DNA from: Campylobacter concisus
GTDB taxonomy: Bacteria; Campylobacterota; Campylobacteria; Campylobacterales; Campylobacteraceae
DNA length: 64,000 bases
Direction of reading: 5' to 3'
Assembly (NCBI RefSeq): GCF_003048775.2
Contig: NZ_CP049272.1
Location: forward strand, 310,001-374,000
Shown one piece after another: positions 1 through 9,982 of the stretch (positions are counted from its first letter, which is position 1; each line of letters starts with the position of its first letter). The notes beneath the pieces were generated by a model that had not been told where the DNA came from, did not search any database, and saw only the letters and a list, made by a program, of their open reading frames with translations. Made by a program: the position numbers and the translations under genes.

Positions 1-1083
1 AATGACGAAACGATAGAGTATCAAAAGCTCACACCAAAGGAGTTAAAAGCGGTACTTGATAACTACGTGATCGGTCAAGACAGGGCTAAAAAGGTCTTTA
101 GTGTCGGCGTATATAACCACTATAAGAGAATTTTTAAACAAAGCGACATCAAAGACGATACTGAAATTTCAAAATCAAACATCTTGCTTGTTGGTCCAAC
201 TGGAAGTGGTAAGACATTGATGGCTCAGACTTTGGCGAGATTTCTTGACGTGCCTATCGCGATTTGTGACGCGACAAGCCTAACTGAGGCTGGATATGTC
301 GGCGAGGACGTTGAAAATATCCTTACAAGGCTCTTGCAAGCTGCAAATGGTGATGTTAAAAAGGCGGAGCAGGGGATTGTTTTTGTAGATGAGATCGATA
401 AGATCGCTAGAATGAGCGAAAATAGAAGCATCACAAGAGACGTTTCAGGCGAAGGCGTGCAGCAAGCACTTTTAAAGATCATCGAAGGAAGCGTCGTAAA
501 CATCCCACCAAAAGGCGGCAGAAAACATCCAAACCAAGACTTCATCCAGATAGATACGACAAATATCTTATTTGTTTGCGGTGGTGCATTTGACGGACTT
601 CTTGATATCATAGAAAGAAGAGTTGGAAAAAACGTACTTGGATTTAACCAAGAAAAACGTGGCAAAAATGAAAAAGAAAATTTACTAAGCCTGCTTGAGC
701 CAGACGATCTAGTAAGATATGGCCTCATCCCAGAGCTTATTGGCAGACTTCACGTAGTAGCTACTTTGAACGAGATAACAAAAGAAGATATGGTTAAAAT
801 TTTAACCGAGCCAAAAAATGCGATACTAAAACAATATCAAAAGCTTTGTGCAATTGACGGTGCTACGCTTAAATTTGATGATGAGGCACTTGAAGAGATA
901 GCAAGTCTAGCCATTGAGCGAAAGACCGGAGCCAGGGGACTTAGAAGTATAATGGAAGAGCTTATGACAGACATAATGTATGAGCTGCCAGAGTTAAAAG
1001 GGTATGATATTGTTATCTCAAAAGAGACTGTAAAAGATAAGGCAAAGCCAATTTTAATAAAGCACGATAAGAAAATAGCGTAA
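1..1083 (+). CDS. clpX: ATP-dependent Clp protease ATP-binding subunit ClpX (5' partial)
   Basis: AAA+ unfoldase that feeds substrates to ClpP in the cytoplasm. The frame is open from base 1, so the start codon and the N-terminal zinc-binding domain lie upstream of the window. Visible parts: Walker A GPTGSGKT at nt 193-216, the pore loop GYVGED near nt 295, Walker B with VDEID near nt 390, and the C-terminal small domain with the ARG sensor in 'KTGARGLRS'. An LGF tripeptide near nt 640 sits where the ClpP-docking IGF loop is expected. It is followed after 9 bp by mreB on the same strand, an order I recall from C. jejuni (Cj0275-Cj0276). The family assignment is certain; only the upstream end is unknown. 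Confidence 0.97.
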   Translation, partial: NDETIEYQKLTPKELKAVLDNYVIGQDRAKKVFSVGVYNHYKRIFKQSDIKDDTEISKSNILLVGPTGSGKTLMAQTLARFLDVPIAICDATSLTEAGYVGEDVENILTRLLQAANGDVKKAEQGIVFVDEIDKIARMSENRSITRDVSGEGVQQALLKIIEGSVVNIPPKGGRKHPNQDFIQIDTTNILFVCGGAFDGLLDIIERRVGKNVLGFNQEKRGKNEKENLLSLLEPDDLVRYGLIPELIGRLHVVATLNEITKEDMVKILTEPKNAILKQYQKLCAIDGATLKFDDEALEEIASLAIERKTGARGLRSIMEELMTDIMYELPELKGYDIVISKETVKDKAKPILIKHDKKIA

Positions 1084-1092
1084 AGGAAATAG

Positions 1093-2130
1093 ATGTTTTT
1101 AGATCAGGTTATAGGTTTTTTCTCAAGTGATATGGGCATAGATCTCGGTACGGCAAATACACTTGTTTTGGTAAAAGATAAAGGCATAATAATAAATGAA
1201 CCTTCTGTTGTTGCAGTAAGGCGTGAGAAATATGGCAAACAAAAAATTTTAGCGGTCGGACATGCTGCAAAAGAGATGGTAGGAAAAACTCCAGGCGATA
1301 TCGAGGCGATAAGGCCGATGAGAGATGGTGTTATTGCGGATTTTGATATGACTGAGCGTATGATACGCTATTTTATAGAAAAGACTCATAAAAGAAAAAG
1401 CTTTTTACGCCCAAGGATCATCATCTCAGTTCCTTATGGACTTACTCAGGTCGAAAGAAAAGCTGTTAGAGAAAGTGCTTTAAGTGCTGGAGCAAGAGAA
1501 GTATTTTTGATCGAAGAGCCTATGGCAGCAGCGATTGGCGCAAATTTACCAGTTCGTGAGCCACAAGGTAACCTAGTAGTTGATATCGGTGGTGGTACGA
1601 CTGAGATAGGTGTTGTCTCGCTTGGTGGTCTAGTTATTTCAAAATCAATCCGCACAGCTGGCGATAAGATTGATATTAGTATTGTTAATTACATAAAAGA
1701 GAAATATAACTTACTAATAGGTGAGCGAACTGGCGAGGAGATAAAGATCGCCGTAGGTTCTGCTGTACAGCTTGAAAAAGAGCTGAGTGTAGTGGTAAAA
1801 GGACGCGACCAAGTAAGTGGTCTTTTAAGTAGAGTCGAGCTAACAAGCGAAGATGTAAGAGAGGCGATGAGAGAGCCACTAAAAGAGATCGCAGATGCGC
1901 TTAAAACCGTGCTTGAGATGATGCCACCTGATCTTGCGGGCGATATCGTGGAGACTGGTATCGTACTAACTGGTGGTGGAGCACTTATTAGAGGACTTGA
2001 TAAATTTTTATCTGATATCGTTAAACTTCCAGTTTTTGTAGCAGATGAGCCACTCCTTGCGGTTGCTAGAGGAACGGGCAAGGCACTTGAAGAGATTGGG
2101 CTTTTACAACAGCTGACAAATGAAGAGTAA
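1093..2130 (+). CDS. mreB: rod shape-determining protein MreB
   Basis: Bacterial actin that organises the cell-wall elongation machinery on the inner face of the membrane. At 345 aa it has the usual family length. It shows the actin-fold phosphate 1 loop (GIDLGTANT, residues 15-23), the phosphate 2 loop (DIGGGTTEIG, about residues 164-173) and the C-terminal LTGGGALIRGL adenosine motif. A weak AAGGAAAT ribosome site precedes the ATG. Its 3' end overlaps mreC by 11 bp, so the two are probably translationally coupled. It belongs to the clpX-mreB-mreC-carB run. Confidence 0.97.
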   Translation: MFLDQVIGFFSSDMGIDLGTANTLVLVKDKGIIINEPSVVAVRREKYGKQKILAVGHAAKEMVGKTPGDIEAIRPMRDGVIADFDMTERMIRYFIEKTHKRKSFLRPRIIISVPYGLTQVERKAVRESALSAGAREVFLIEEPMAAAIGANLPVREPQGNLVVDIGGGTTEIGVVSLGGLVISKSIRTAGDKIDISIVNYIKEKYNLLIGERTGEEIKIAVGSAVQLEKELSVVVKGRDQVSGLLSRVELTSEDVREAMREPLKEIADALKTVLEMMPPDLAGDIVETGIVLTGGGALIRGLDKFLSDIVKLPVFVADEPLLAVARGTGKALEEIGLLQQLTNEE

Positions 2131-2875
2131 GATTGTTCTTTTTGTTTTTATAGCATTGCTTGCTATGGCCTCAGTTTTCAAGGGAGAAATTTTAAGTAAT
2201 CTTTCTATTGGGCTTAGTAACTATGCTACAAATTCATACGACAATTTTGCTAAAAGCGTGAAAGACTATATAAACGAATATTTTAGGCAGGCTAGCGAGA
2301 TAGAAAAACTAAGAGCGCAAAATGAAGAGCTAGAGCGCTCAGCCACGCTTCTTTCTACTTTTGCGAACGAGCTAAATCAAATTTTAAAAGATAAAAACTC
2401 GACTGCCTACGCCCCAGCTGTAAAGCTAGTAAAAGGGCTTAGCTACGTGCATATCGGGGATTATAATAAAATTTGGATAAGTGAGTTTGAAGGATACGAC
2501 CCAAATAAAATTTATGGACTCATCTATCAAGGAAATAGCGCTGGCATCGTCATCGCAAAAGATGGCAAGCCACTAGCTTACTTGCAAAATGACCCAAAAA
2601 GTATATTTGCAGTCTATATAGGAAATGACAAAATTCCAGGCGTCGCGCATGGAAATCAAGGCCAAATAATGGTGAAATTTATCCCACAATGGCTCAGCCC
2701 AAAAGAGGGCGACGAGGTCTTTACGAGCGGGCTTGACGGGATATTTTTTAGTGGGGTGCCAGTAGGGCGCGTGAGTAAAATTTTAAAAGAGAGCTCCTAT
2801 CAAAGCGTGATAGTTGAGCCCTATGCAAAGCTAAACATACCAAACTACCTATACGTTGTAACAAAGGAAAAATGA
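2120..2875 (+). CDS. mreC: rod shape-determining protein MreC
   Basis: Periplasmic scaffold that links MreB to the elongasome. At 251 aa it is slightly shorter than many MreC proteins. An N-terminal membrane anchor (about residues 3-20) is followed by a coiled-coil stretch (about residues 45-85, rich in E, K and L heptads) and a C-terminal beta-rich MreC domain. The start lies inside the end of mreB. The stop overlaps the carB start in ATGA. No mreD is present downstream; carB follows at once, an arrangement I also recall for C. jejuni. Confidence 0.93.
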   Translation: MKSKIVLFVFIALLAMASVFKGEILSNLSIGLSNYATNSYDNFAKSVKDYINEYFRQASEIEKLRAQNEELERSATLLSTFANELNQILKDKNSTAYAPAVKLVKGLSYVHIGDYNKIWISEFEGYDPNKIYGLIYQGNSAGIVIAKDGKPLAYLQNDPKSIFAVYIGNDKIPGVAHGNQGQIMVKFIPQWLSPKEGDEVFTSGLDGIFFSGVPVGRVSKILKESSYQSVIVEPYAKLNIPNYLYVVTKEK

Positions 2876-5800
2876 TGCCAAAAAGAACAGATATAAATAC
2901 CATTTTGCTAATAGGCTCAGGCCCTATCGTCATCGGTCAAGCCTGCGAATTTGACTACTCAGGCACGCAAGCAGCCAAGACGCTAAAAGAGCTTGGATAC
3001 CGCGTAGTGCTCATAAATTCAAACCCAGCCACCATCATGACTGACCCAAATTTCGCCGACGCAACGTATATAGAGCCGATCACAAAAGATAGCATTTTAA
3101 AGATCATCGAAAAAGAAAATATTGACGCCATTTTGCCAACGATGGGCGGACAAGTAGCGCTAAATGCCGCTATGGAGGTCTTTGAGAGCGGTCTTTTAAA
3201 GGATGTGAAATTTCTTGGTGCAAACCCAGAAGCGATAAAAAAGGGCGAAGATAGACAAATTTTTAAAGCGACCATGCAAAAGATCGGCATGGACCTGCCT
3301 GAGAGTAGATATGCTTATAACATGGACGACGCGCTAAATGCGGCAAATGAGATAGGCTTCCCACTCATCATAAGAGCTAGCTACACGCTTGGTGGCGCAG
3401 GAAGTGGCGTGGCTTATAATATGGACGAATTTAAAGAGCTAGCCAACACTGGCCTTGACGCAAGTCCGATACATGAAATTTTGATAGAAGAGAGCTTGCT
3501 TGGCTGGAAAGAGTACGAGATGGAGGTCATCAGAGATAGAAATGACAACTGCATCATCGTCTGCTCGATCGAAAATTTCGACCCAATGGGCGTTCACACA
3601 GGCGATAGCATCACGGTTGCGCCAGCTTTAACGCTCACAGATAAAGAGTATCAGGCGATGCGTGATGCTAGCTTTGCCATACTTCGCGAGATAGGCGTTG
3701 ATACTGGCGGTAGCAACGTGCAGTTTGCCATAGACCCAAAAACGGGCCGCATGATCGTTATCGAGATGAACCCACGCGTTAGCCGAAGCTCAGCACTAGC
3801 AAGTAAAGCTACTGGCTATCCTATCGCAAAGGTCGCGACACTGCTTGCAGTTGGTTTTAGTCTTGATGAGATCAAAAACGACATAACTGGCACGCCTGCT
3901 AGCTTTGAGCCGGTGATCGACTACATCGTGACAAAGATCCCACGTTTTACATTTGAGAAATTCCCAGGATCAAACCCATATCTAGGCACCGCTATGAAGT
4001 CAGTTGGTGAGGTAATGGCGATAGGTAGGACATTTAAAGAGAGTATCCAAAAGGCGCTTTGTAGCCTAGAGCGTGATCTTTGCGGATTTAACAGCCTTAG
4101 TTTAGAGAAAAACGCTTTGATTTATGGCATCAGAAATGCAAATGAGAGAAGAATTTTATATCTAGCACAAGCTTTTAGAGATGGATTTAGCGTGGCTGAG
4201 GTGCATGAATTTAGCAAGATCGATCCTTGGTTTTTGGAGCAAATTTATGAGATAGTTAAATTTGAAGATAAGATCGACATGGATATCTTAAATAATGAAG
4301 AGCTTTTGCGAGAGGCCAAAAGTATGGGCTTTTCAGACAAGATGATAGCTGTGCTTATAAATGAAAAAGACGATCTTGAGCTTAGTCAAAATGATATCTA
4401 TTCTGCTAGGCAAAAGCTTGGCATCGAGCTTGAATACAACGAGGTCGATACTTGTGCGGGCGAGTTTAAGGCACTAACGCCATATCTTTACTCAACCACA
4501 AATATCACTAAATTCCCTAAAAAAGAGCTAGCAAAAGACGCTAAAAAGGTGATGATAATAGGTGGTGGTCCAAATAGGATCGGTCAGGGCATAGAGTTTG
4601 ACTACTGTTGCGTGCACGCAAGCTACGCCCTAAGAGACCTTGGCATAAAAACGATAATGTATAACTGCAACCCAGAAACCGTCTCGACTGACTACGATAC
4701 GAGTGATATTTTGTACTTTGAGCCGATTGATTTTGAGCACGTGAGATCAGTCATCGAGCGTGAAAAGCCAGACGGCGTGATCGTGCATTTCGGCGGCCAA
4801 ACTCCGCTTAAATTTGCAAAACGCCTAAGCGTGATCGGCGCTAAGATCATCGGAACAACTGCAAGAGTGATTGATGTGGCCGAGGATAGAAAGAAATTTA
4901 GCGAATTTATAAATAAAATAGGCGTTCTTCAGCCTAAAAATGACACCGCCACTAGCCTAGAGGAAGCCTTACAAAAGGCCGCAACTATTGGCTATCCAGT
5001 GCTTGTTCGCCCAAGCTACGTTCTAGGCGGTAGGGCGATGAGAAGGGTGCACAACGAGAGCGAGCTAAAAGAGTATATGAGCGAGGCGGTGAAAGTTAGC
5101 AACCACTCGCCAGTGCTACTTGATAAATTTTTACAAGATGCAAAAGAGCTCGACGTAGACGCGATATGTGACGGCAAAGAGGTCTATATTGGCGCGATAA
5201 TGGAGCACATCGAGGAGGCTGGAATTCACTCTGGCGACTCGGCTTGCATATTGCCACCGATGAGCTTAAGCGATGAGATGATAAAAAAAGTGGAGAAGCA
5301 AACCAGAGATATCGCGCTAAATTTAGGCGTTGTCGGCCTTATGAATATCCAGTTTGCTATCTATGAAAACGAGCTTTATATGATCGAGGTAAATCCTCGC
5401 GCAAGCAGAACTGTGCCGTTTGTGAGCAAAGCTACTGGCGTGCCTATGGCAAAGGTAGCTACAAGAGTTATGTGGCAGGGAAATTTACGTGAGGCGCTTA
5501 AATTTTATGATGATTACAAGGTTGTTTATGAAGATGGTGACATCTTAAAACCTCGCGTAAGTTCGCATATTTGTGTAAAAGAGTGTGTATTGCCATTTAA
5601 CAAGCTAAGTGGCGCCGACCTCATCCTTGGCCCTGAGATGAAGAGTACGGGCGAGGTCATGGGCATAAGCCACGATTTTGCAAGCTCATTTGCAAAGAGC
5701 CAGATCGCTGCTAGCAACACTTTGCCAAGCAAAGGTAGGGTCTTTTTAACGCTAGCTGACGCTGATAAATCTTACGCACCAGACCTTGCAAAAGAGCTAA

Positions 5801-6135
5801 TAGCGCTTGGCTTTAGCATCATCGCAACTGGTGGTACGCATAAAATTTTAAGCGAAGCTGGCGTTGAGGCTGAGTTTGTCTATAAGATAAGCGAAGGCAG
5901 GCCAAACGTCGAAGATAGGCTAAAAAACGGCGACATCGCGCTTGTTATAAATACAAGTGATACAAAATCAAGCGTGGATGATGGCAAAAAGATCCGCCAA
6001 AATGTGCTTAGATTTAAGATTCCTTACTTCACAACGATCCGTGCAGCACTAGCAGCTGCTAAGTCCCTAAGTGCGGTTCAAACTGGTAAAGCACTTGAAG
6101 TAAAAAGCTTGCAAGAGTATTTATCTAAAAAGTAA
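2872..6135 (+). CDS. carB: carbamoyl-phosphate synthase large subunit
   Basis: Synthesises carbamoyl phosphate from bicarbonate, ammonia (from CarA) and 2 ATP for pyrimidine and arginine synthesis. At 1087 aa it has the full family layout: two homologous ATP-grasp halves, each opening with a glycine-rich motif ([12 protein letters not shown] near residue 11, [12 protein letters not shown] near residue 560), and a C-terminal MGS-like allosteric domain from about residue 945 ([14 protein letters not shown]). Two tandem ATGs (2872, 2875) are possible starts; the first overlaps mreC by 4 bp. carA is not adjacent but lies 1.2 kb downstream, after a terminator, an unknown gene and a DUF507 gene. 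Confidence 0.97.
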   Translation: MMPKRTDINTILLIGSGPIVIGQACEFDYSGTQAAKTLKELGYRVVLINSNPATIMTDPNFADATYIEPITKDSILKIIEKENIDAILPTMGGQVALNAAMEVFESGLLKDVKFLGANPEAIKKGEDRQIFKATMQKIGMDLPESRYAYNMDDALNAANEIGFPLIIRASYTLGGAGSGVAYNMDEFKELANTGLDASPIHEILIEESLLGWKEYEMEVIRDRNDNCIIVCSIENFDPMGVHTGDSITVAPALTLTDKEYQAMRDASFAILREIGVDTGGSNVQFAIDPKTGRMIVIEMNPRVSRSSALASKATGYPIAKVATLLAVGFSLDEIKNDITGTPASFEPVIDYIVTKIPRFTFEKFPGSNPYLGTAMKSVGEVMAIGRTFKESIQKALCSLERDLCGFNSLSLEKNALIYGIRNANERRILYLAQAFRDGFSVAEVHEFSKIDPWFLEQIYEIVKFEDKIDMDILNNEELLREAKSMGFSDKMIAVLINEKDDLELSQNDIYSARQKLGIELEYNEVDTCAGEFKALTPYLYSTTNITKFPKKELAKDAKKVMIIGGGPNRIGQGIEFDYCCVHASYALRDLGIKTIMYNCNPETVSTDYDTSDILYFEPIDFEHVRSVIEREKPDGVIVHFGGQTPLKFAKRLSVIGAKIIGTTARVIDVAEDRKKFSEFINKIGVLQPKNDTATSLEEALQKAATIGYPVLVRPSYVLGGRAMRRVHNESELKEYMSEAVKVSNHSPVLLDKFLQDAKELDVDAICDGKEVYIGAIMEHIEEAGIHSGDSACILPPMSLSDEMIKKVEKQTRDIALNLGVVGLMNIQFAIYENELYMIEVNPRASRTVPFVSKATGVPMAKVATRVMWQGNLREALKFYDDYKVVYEDGDILKPRVSSHICVKECVLPFNKLSGADLILGPEMKSTGEVMGISHDFASSFAKSQIAASNTLPSKGRVFLTLADADKSYAPDLAKELIALGFSIIATGGTHKILSEAGVEAEFVYKISEGRPNVEDRLKNGDIALVINTSDTKSSVDDGKKIRQNVLRFKIPYFTTIRAALAAAKSLSAVQTGKALEVKSLQEYLSKK

Positions 6136-6146
6136 TAAATTTAAGG

Positions 6147-6175
6147 CAGTTTAGCTTATAGCTAAACTGTTTTTT
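6147..6175 (+). terminator. Rho-independent terminator after carB
   Basis: Perfect 9-bp stem (CAGTTTAGC / GCTAAACTG) with a 5-nt loop, followed directly by six T. It lies 12 bp after the carB stop and ends the clpX-mreBC-carB run. Confidence 0.85.
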
Positions 6176-6299
6176 AAAGTATTGTTAGAAGCAATAGATG
6201 TTCATATATGGTATTTTGCTTTTAATTTTAGTTTAGCTTTCATCAATCTAGTAATATTAAAGCTTATGTTTAATATAATCTCACTCAAAAGGAGAGATT

Positions 6300-6740
6300 A
6301 TGAAAATTTTAAATGCTTTTTTTACGGGTATTATATTTGTCCTTGCTCCTATTTTTACGCTATTTGTTGGAATTTACAACAACTACTTTTCTTACTATGG
6401 CATAAGCGAGTATTTTAATGTTATTTTTGTTGATAACGTACCTTTCTTATGGCTTTTGCCCGTATTTTTTATATTTGGGTATTGCTTTTTTTACGCGCCT
6501 TTTAGAAAAATTTTTAGAGCCTTTTATTTAGTTTTGCTGATAGTTTGTGCTTTTAGTTGGTATCCTGACTTTGGACGCACTTTAGGAGAAAATTATTTTA
6601 TGAGCAAATCGCTATCTTTAGATATCTCATCAAATTTAGAAAATGAGCAAAAGACTGATGGAAAGATACTTTATGAAGGACGAAGAGAAATTTATTTTTT
6701 AAGAAGCGATAATAATAAAGTCGTTAAAATTTCAAAGTAA
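6300..6740 (+). CDS. small inner-membrane protein of unknown function
   Basis: A 146-residue protein that I do not recognise. Three hydrophobic segments are visible (about residues 5-27, 47-65 and 70-87), followed by a soluble, charged C-terminal tail of about 50 residues rich in Ser, Glu and Lys, with a Tyr/Arg-rich stretch near residues 125-135. A good ribosome site (AAAGGAGAGATT) precedes the ATG, which supports it as a real gene. It stands alone after the carB terminator and 49 bp before the DUF507 gene. Codon use is like its neighbours. Confidence 0.75.
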   Translation: MKILNAFFTGIIFVLAPIFTLFVGIYNNYFSYYGISEYFNVIFVDNVPFLWLLPVFFIFGYCFFYAPFRKIFRAFYLVLLIVCAFSWYPDFGRTLGENYFMSKSLSLDISSNLENEQKTDGKILYEGRREIYFLRSDNNKVVKISK

Positions 6741-6789
6741 AGTTTTACCTTTATTTAGTTAAAATGGCATAAAAATTTAAAGGTTTAAA

Positions 6790-7341
6790 ATGCGTTTAAA
6801 ACTCCCACACGTTCCGTATATTTCACATAAAATAGCAATAGATCTTCTAAATTGTGGTTTCGTAAGACTAAATAAAGGTATTGAGCCTATCGTAGCAAAA
6901 ACAAGTGAAATTTTAACAGTCGATATTCAAAAAGAAAGAGCTTTAGATGAGCGAGTAAATGAGCTTTTGGAAAAAAATGAAGACGAGATGCAAACTATGC
7001 AAATTGACCGCAAAAATATGTTTTGGCTCGTTAAAAAGAAGCTCGCAGGTGAATTCGATGTAATTTTAACCCACGAAGATAGATTTAGTAATATCGCTCA
7101 CAAAGTGCTTGAAACTATTTGGAAGAGCGGTCTTGTTGATTATAATGTATCTGAAAATCGCGTAAAAAATGTGATTTATAACTCAATAGACGAGTACTTA
7201 AAAAGCTATGAGAAGATAGAAGATGATGTTTATGAAATGATACAAAATTATAAACATAAGCTAATCCCAGGAACTGATGAATATGATCTTGTCTTTGAGC
7301 GTTTGTATCAAGATGAGCTTAAAAAAAGAGGCATGCTTTAA
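6790..7341 (+). CDS. DUF507 family protein
   Basis: A 183-aa protein matching the DUF507 family found across epsilonproteobacteria, recalled from the sequence pattern MRLKLPHVPYISHKIA at the N-terminus and the conserved 'DEYLKSYEKIEDDVYEMI' region. It is predicted soluble and helical with many charged residues. Function is unknown. The stop overlaps the carA start by one base (TAATG), so it is probably co-translated with carA. The C. jejuni counterpart, from memory, is Cj1495c next to carA (Cj1494c). Confidence 0.88.
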   Translation: MRLKLPHVPYISHKIAIDLLNCGFVRLNKGIEPIVAKTSEILTVDIQKERALDERVNELLEKNEDEMQTMQIDRKNMFWLVKKKLAGEFDVILTHEDRFSNIAHKVLETIWKSGLVDYNVSENRVKNVIYNSIDEYLKSYEKIEDDVYEMIQNYKHKLIPGTDEYDLVFERLYQDELKKRGML

Positions 7342-8459
7342 TGAAAGCTTACATTTATATTGAAAATGGTGTTTTTTTAGAAGCAAAAGCTTTTGGTGCT
7401 CATGGTGAGTGTGCAGGCGAGCTCGTTTTTAATACCTCGATGACTGGCTATGAAGAGATCATGAGCGATCCAAGCTATGCTGGTCAGTTTATCGTCTTTA
7501 CTATGCCAGAAATAGGCATAGTGGGTATAAATGAAGACGATATGGAGAGCCTTAGAATTCATGCAAGTGGCGTTATAATGAGAAGCTACAATGAAATTCC
7601 ATCAAACTACCGCTCGCAAAAATCTTTGGGAAAATTTTTCGAAGAGCAAGGTAAATTTGGCGTTTATGACGTTGATACTAGATATCTCACAAAGATGCTA
7701 CGTGACGAGGGTGCGCTTATGGCCTATATCTCAACGCAGATAAGTGATAAAGATGAGCTAAAACGCAGGCTTGAAAGTAGCGGGCGTATTGAAAATATAA
7801 ACTACGTGAAAACAGTTAGCGCGATGGACGAGTATGAGCACAAAAAAGGCGCTTGGGATAGAAATTTAAAGTCATATAAGCCGCTAAAAAGTATTGGTAA
7901 AAAGATAGCTGTTTTTGACTTTGGTGTAAAGAGAAATATCCTAAACGAGCTATGTGAAACTGGTCTTGAAGTCATCGTAGTGCCACACGACACTAAGGCT
8001 GAAATTTTGATAGAAAAATTTAAAAATGGCGAGATAAATGGGGTGTTTTTATCAAATGGTCCTGGTGAGCCAAAAAATTTAAAGGCTGAAATAGGCGAGA
8101 TCAAAAAGATGATTGAGGCTAAGATACCTATATTTGGCATTTGCCTTGGACATCAGTTACTCTCAAACGCCTTTGGGTACGAGACATATAAGCTTAAATT
8201 TGGTCAGCACGGAGCAAATCACCCAGTGCTAAATTTAGAGACAAAAGCAATTGAGATAACAACACAAAATCACAACTACAACGTGCCAGAGAGCATCGCT
8301 GAAATAGCGGTTGTGACTCATAGAAATTTATTTGACAACACAATTGAGGGTGTGAGATACAAAGACTATCCGATCTTTTCAGTTCAGCACCACCCAGAAG
8401 CAAGTGGTGGTCCAAGTGAGAGTAAATATATATTTAAGCAGTTTTTAGAAATTTTATAA
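7341..8459 (+). CDS. carA: carbamoyl-phosphate synthase small subunit
   Basis: Glutaminase subunit that supplies ammonia to CarB. At 372 aa it has the normal length. The N-terminal CPSase_sm domain contains the conserved 'GELVFNTSMTGY' stretch. The C-terminal class I glutamine amidotransferase domain shows the nucleophile elbow GICLGHQ (Cys near residue 267) and the catalytic HHPE near residue 351. It is coupled to the upstream DUF507 gene by a 1-bp overlap and followed after 1 bp by a membrane protein gene. Confidence 0.97.
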   Translation: MKAYIYIENGVFLEAKAFGAHGECAGELVFNTSMTGYEEIMSDPSYAGQFIVFTMPEIGIVGINEDDMESLRIHASGVIMRSYNEIPSNYRSQKSLGKFFEEQGKFGVYDVDTRYLTKMLRDEGALMAYISTQISDKDELKRRLESSGRIENINYVKTVSAMDEYEHKKGAWDRNLKSYKPLKSIGKKIAVFDFGVKRNILNELCETGLEVIVVPHDTKAEILIEKFKNGEINGVFLSNGPGEPKNLKAEIGEIKKMIEAKIPIFGICLGHQLLSNAFGYETYKLKFGQHGANHPVLNLETKAIEITTQNHNYNVPESIAEIAVVTHRNLFDNTIEGVRYKDYPIFSVQHHPEASGGPSESKYIFKQFLEIL

Positions 8460-8460
8460 G

Positions 8461-9126
8461 ATGCAAAATATAAACCTTTACATGATTATCTCAGTTGCAT
8501 TTTTAAGTAGCTTTAGTCATTGTGTAGGTATGTGCAGCGGATTTTTGAGCTTACAGACTCTATTTTTTAAAGGCAAAAGCAAGAGAGAAATTTTAATGCT
8601 AAGCACACTTTATAGTCTAGCTAGAATTTTTGCTTATGTAGTTTTAGGAGCTTTGTTTGGCGCCTTTGGAGCTGTTATTAGCTTTAGTATGCAAGCAAGA
8701 GGTGTGATATTTTTTATAGTTGGCTTAGTGATCACGTTTATCGGCATTGCCTTGCTTCTTAGGGGCGAGCTTTTAAAATTTGTAGAGAATCAAAAGGCAC
8801 TTAATTTTGTAGTAAGAATTGCAAAAACGAGGATTCAAAAGAGAAATTTAACAAATTTTTTATTACTTGGTTTTTTAAATGGCTTTTTACCTTGTGGTGT
8901 GGTTTATTATTTTTTGGCACTTGGGATTTTAAGTGCAAATTTTATTGATTCGGCTTTTATAATGCTTATATTTGGTCTTTGTACATTGCCAGCTATGCTT
9001 TTAGCTAGCTTTGTATTTGGGATTTTAAATGAAAAATTTAAAGATATAATGTTTAAGATTTCAGCTAGCATAATGATAATAAATGGAATTTATCTATCAT
9101 TTTTAGGATATAGAGCAAATGCTTAA
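8461..9126 (+). CDS. TauE/SafE (UreH-like) family membrane protein
   Basis: A 221-aa polytopic membrane protein with about six hydrophobic segments and the motif HCVGMC near residues 20-25, typical of the UreH/DsbD-like TauE/SafE subgroup. A second helix carries 'FLPCGVVYYFL', the LPCG signature of the same subgroup. Members next to ccoNOQP are thought to help metal or thiol handling during oxidase maturation; that role is inference here. It follows carA after 1 bp and precedes the response regulator and cbb3 oxidase, matching the position of Cj1493c as I remember it. Confidence 0.82.
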   Translation: MQNINLYMIISVAFLSSFSHCVGMCSGFLSLQTLFFKGKSKREILMLSTLYSLARIFAYVVLGALFGAFGAVISFSMQARGVIFFIVGLVITFIGIALLLRGELLKFVENQKALNFVVRIAKTRIQKRNLTNFLLLGFLNGFLPCGVVYYFLALGILSANFIDSAFIMLIFGLCTLPAMLLASFVFGILNEKFKDIMFKISASIMIINGIYLSFLGYRANA

Positions 9127-9206
9127 GATAGAAAAATAAGAGAAATAATTGTTAGTTGCGTCAAAATTTATGATGTTTGATAAATATAACCAAAAAGGAA
9201 GAATAA

Positions 9207-9890
9207 ATGAGCAAGATTCTTAATAATCTAACTGTTCTTATCGTTGAAAATGAGGGAGATGGTAAAAAAATAGTACAAGAAGTTATGCGAGATAAATTCG
9301 AAAAAGTTATCACTGCTCAAAATGGAGATGAAGGACTTAAGAAATTTAAAAAATATAATCCAAATATGGTTATAACAGACGTTTTTATGCCTATAATGAA
9401 TGGCCTTGATATGGCTAAATGCATTAAAGAAATTTCAAAAGATACACCTATTATAGTTTTTAGCACAAATAGTGAAAAAGAGACACTTCTAAAAGCGATA
9501 GATGTTGGTATTGATAAATACGTTTTAAAGCCGATTGACCTTGATGATTTTTTGGTTACTTTAGAAAATGTTGCCAAAAATAAGATAGAAACAGCAAATA
9601 TTATTCAGGTTACAAATGGATATAGTTTTAATAAGATAAAACGTGTGCTTATCAGAGATGGTGTTGAAATTTCTCTTACAAAAAAAGAACTTGCTTTTAT
9701 ATCTTTGCTCATAAAAAGACTTGGTACGCTTGTGCTTCATGATGAAATAAAAAATGTTGTTTGGGTTGGCGAGAGTGTGACAGAGGCTGCTATTAGGACC
9801 TTTGTTAAACGTGTCAGGGATAAAGTCGGCAGTAATTTTATAAAAAATGTTCCTGGGCTTGGTTACAAAATAGATAGAAGACTCTCCTAG
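9207..9890 (+). CDS. OmpR-type response regulator (no adjacent kinase)
   Basis: A 227-aa two-domain regulator. The receiver (residues 7-125) has the phospho-acceptor Asp58 in ITDVFMP and the conserved Lys in VLKPID. The acidic pocket, usually two acids, reads Glu14-Asn15, an unusual change. A winged-helix DNA-binding domain (about residues 135-227) ends in the typical VPGLGYKID. It sits where C. jejuni has Cj1491c/Cj1492c (the BumR/BumS pair, from memory), but no histidine kinase gene is present between the membrane protein and ccoN. It lies directly upstream of the inverted repeat at the ccoN promoter, so ccoNOQP is a reasonable target (inference). Confidence 0.88.
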   Translation: MSKILNNLTVLIVENEGDGKKIVQEVMRDKFEKVITAQNGDEGLKKFKKYNPNMVITDVFMPIMNGLDMAKCIKEISKDTPIIVFSTNSEKETLLKAIDVGIDKYVLKPIDLDDFLVTLENVAKNKIETANIIQVTNGYSFNKIKRVLIRDGVEISLTKKELAFISLLIKRLGTLVLHDEIKNVVWVGESVTEAAIRTFVKRVRDKVGSNFIKNVPGLGYKIDRRLS

Positions 9891-9898
9891 TAAAAGAG

Positions 9899-9964
9899 AA
9901 TTTATATTAATTAAGTCTTTTTATAGTTTTTCTACTCTAAAATAACCGAAAATTAATATAAATT
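9899..9964. promoter_or_regulatory. ccoN promoter bracketed by a 14-bp inverted repeat
   Basis: Perfect inverted repeat, AATTTATATTAATT at 9899-9912 and AATTAATATAAATT at 9951-9964, with 38 bp between the arms. A candidate -10 element TAAAAT lies at 9938-9943, inside the spacer. The right arm ends 6 bp before a strong GGAGG ribosome site for ccoN. The arms could be operators for a dimeric regulator, with the adjacent response regulator the first candidate, or form an mRNA stem. The repeat is seen; its role is inference. Confidence 0.55.
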
Positions 9965-9982
9965 TAACTAGGAGGAAAATTT

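Noticed and set aside
6182..6418. 78-codon plus-strand frame overlapping the start of the membrane protein gene
   Set aside because: It begins in the region after the carB terminator, has no ribosome site, and overlaps in another frame the better-supported gene at 6300.
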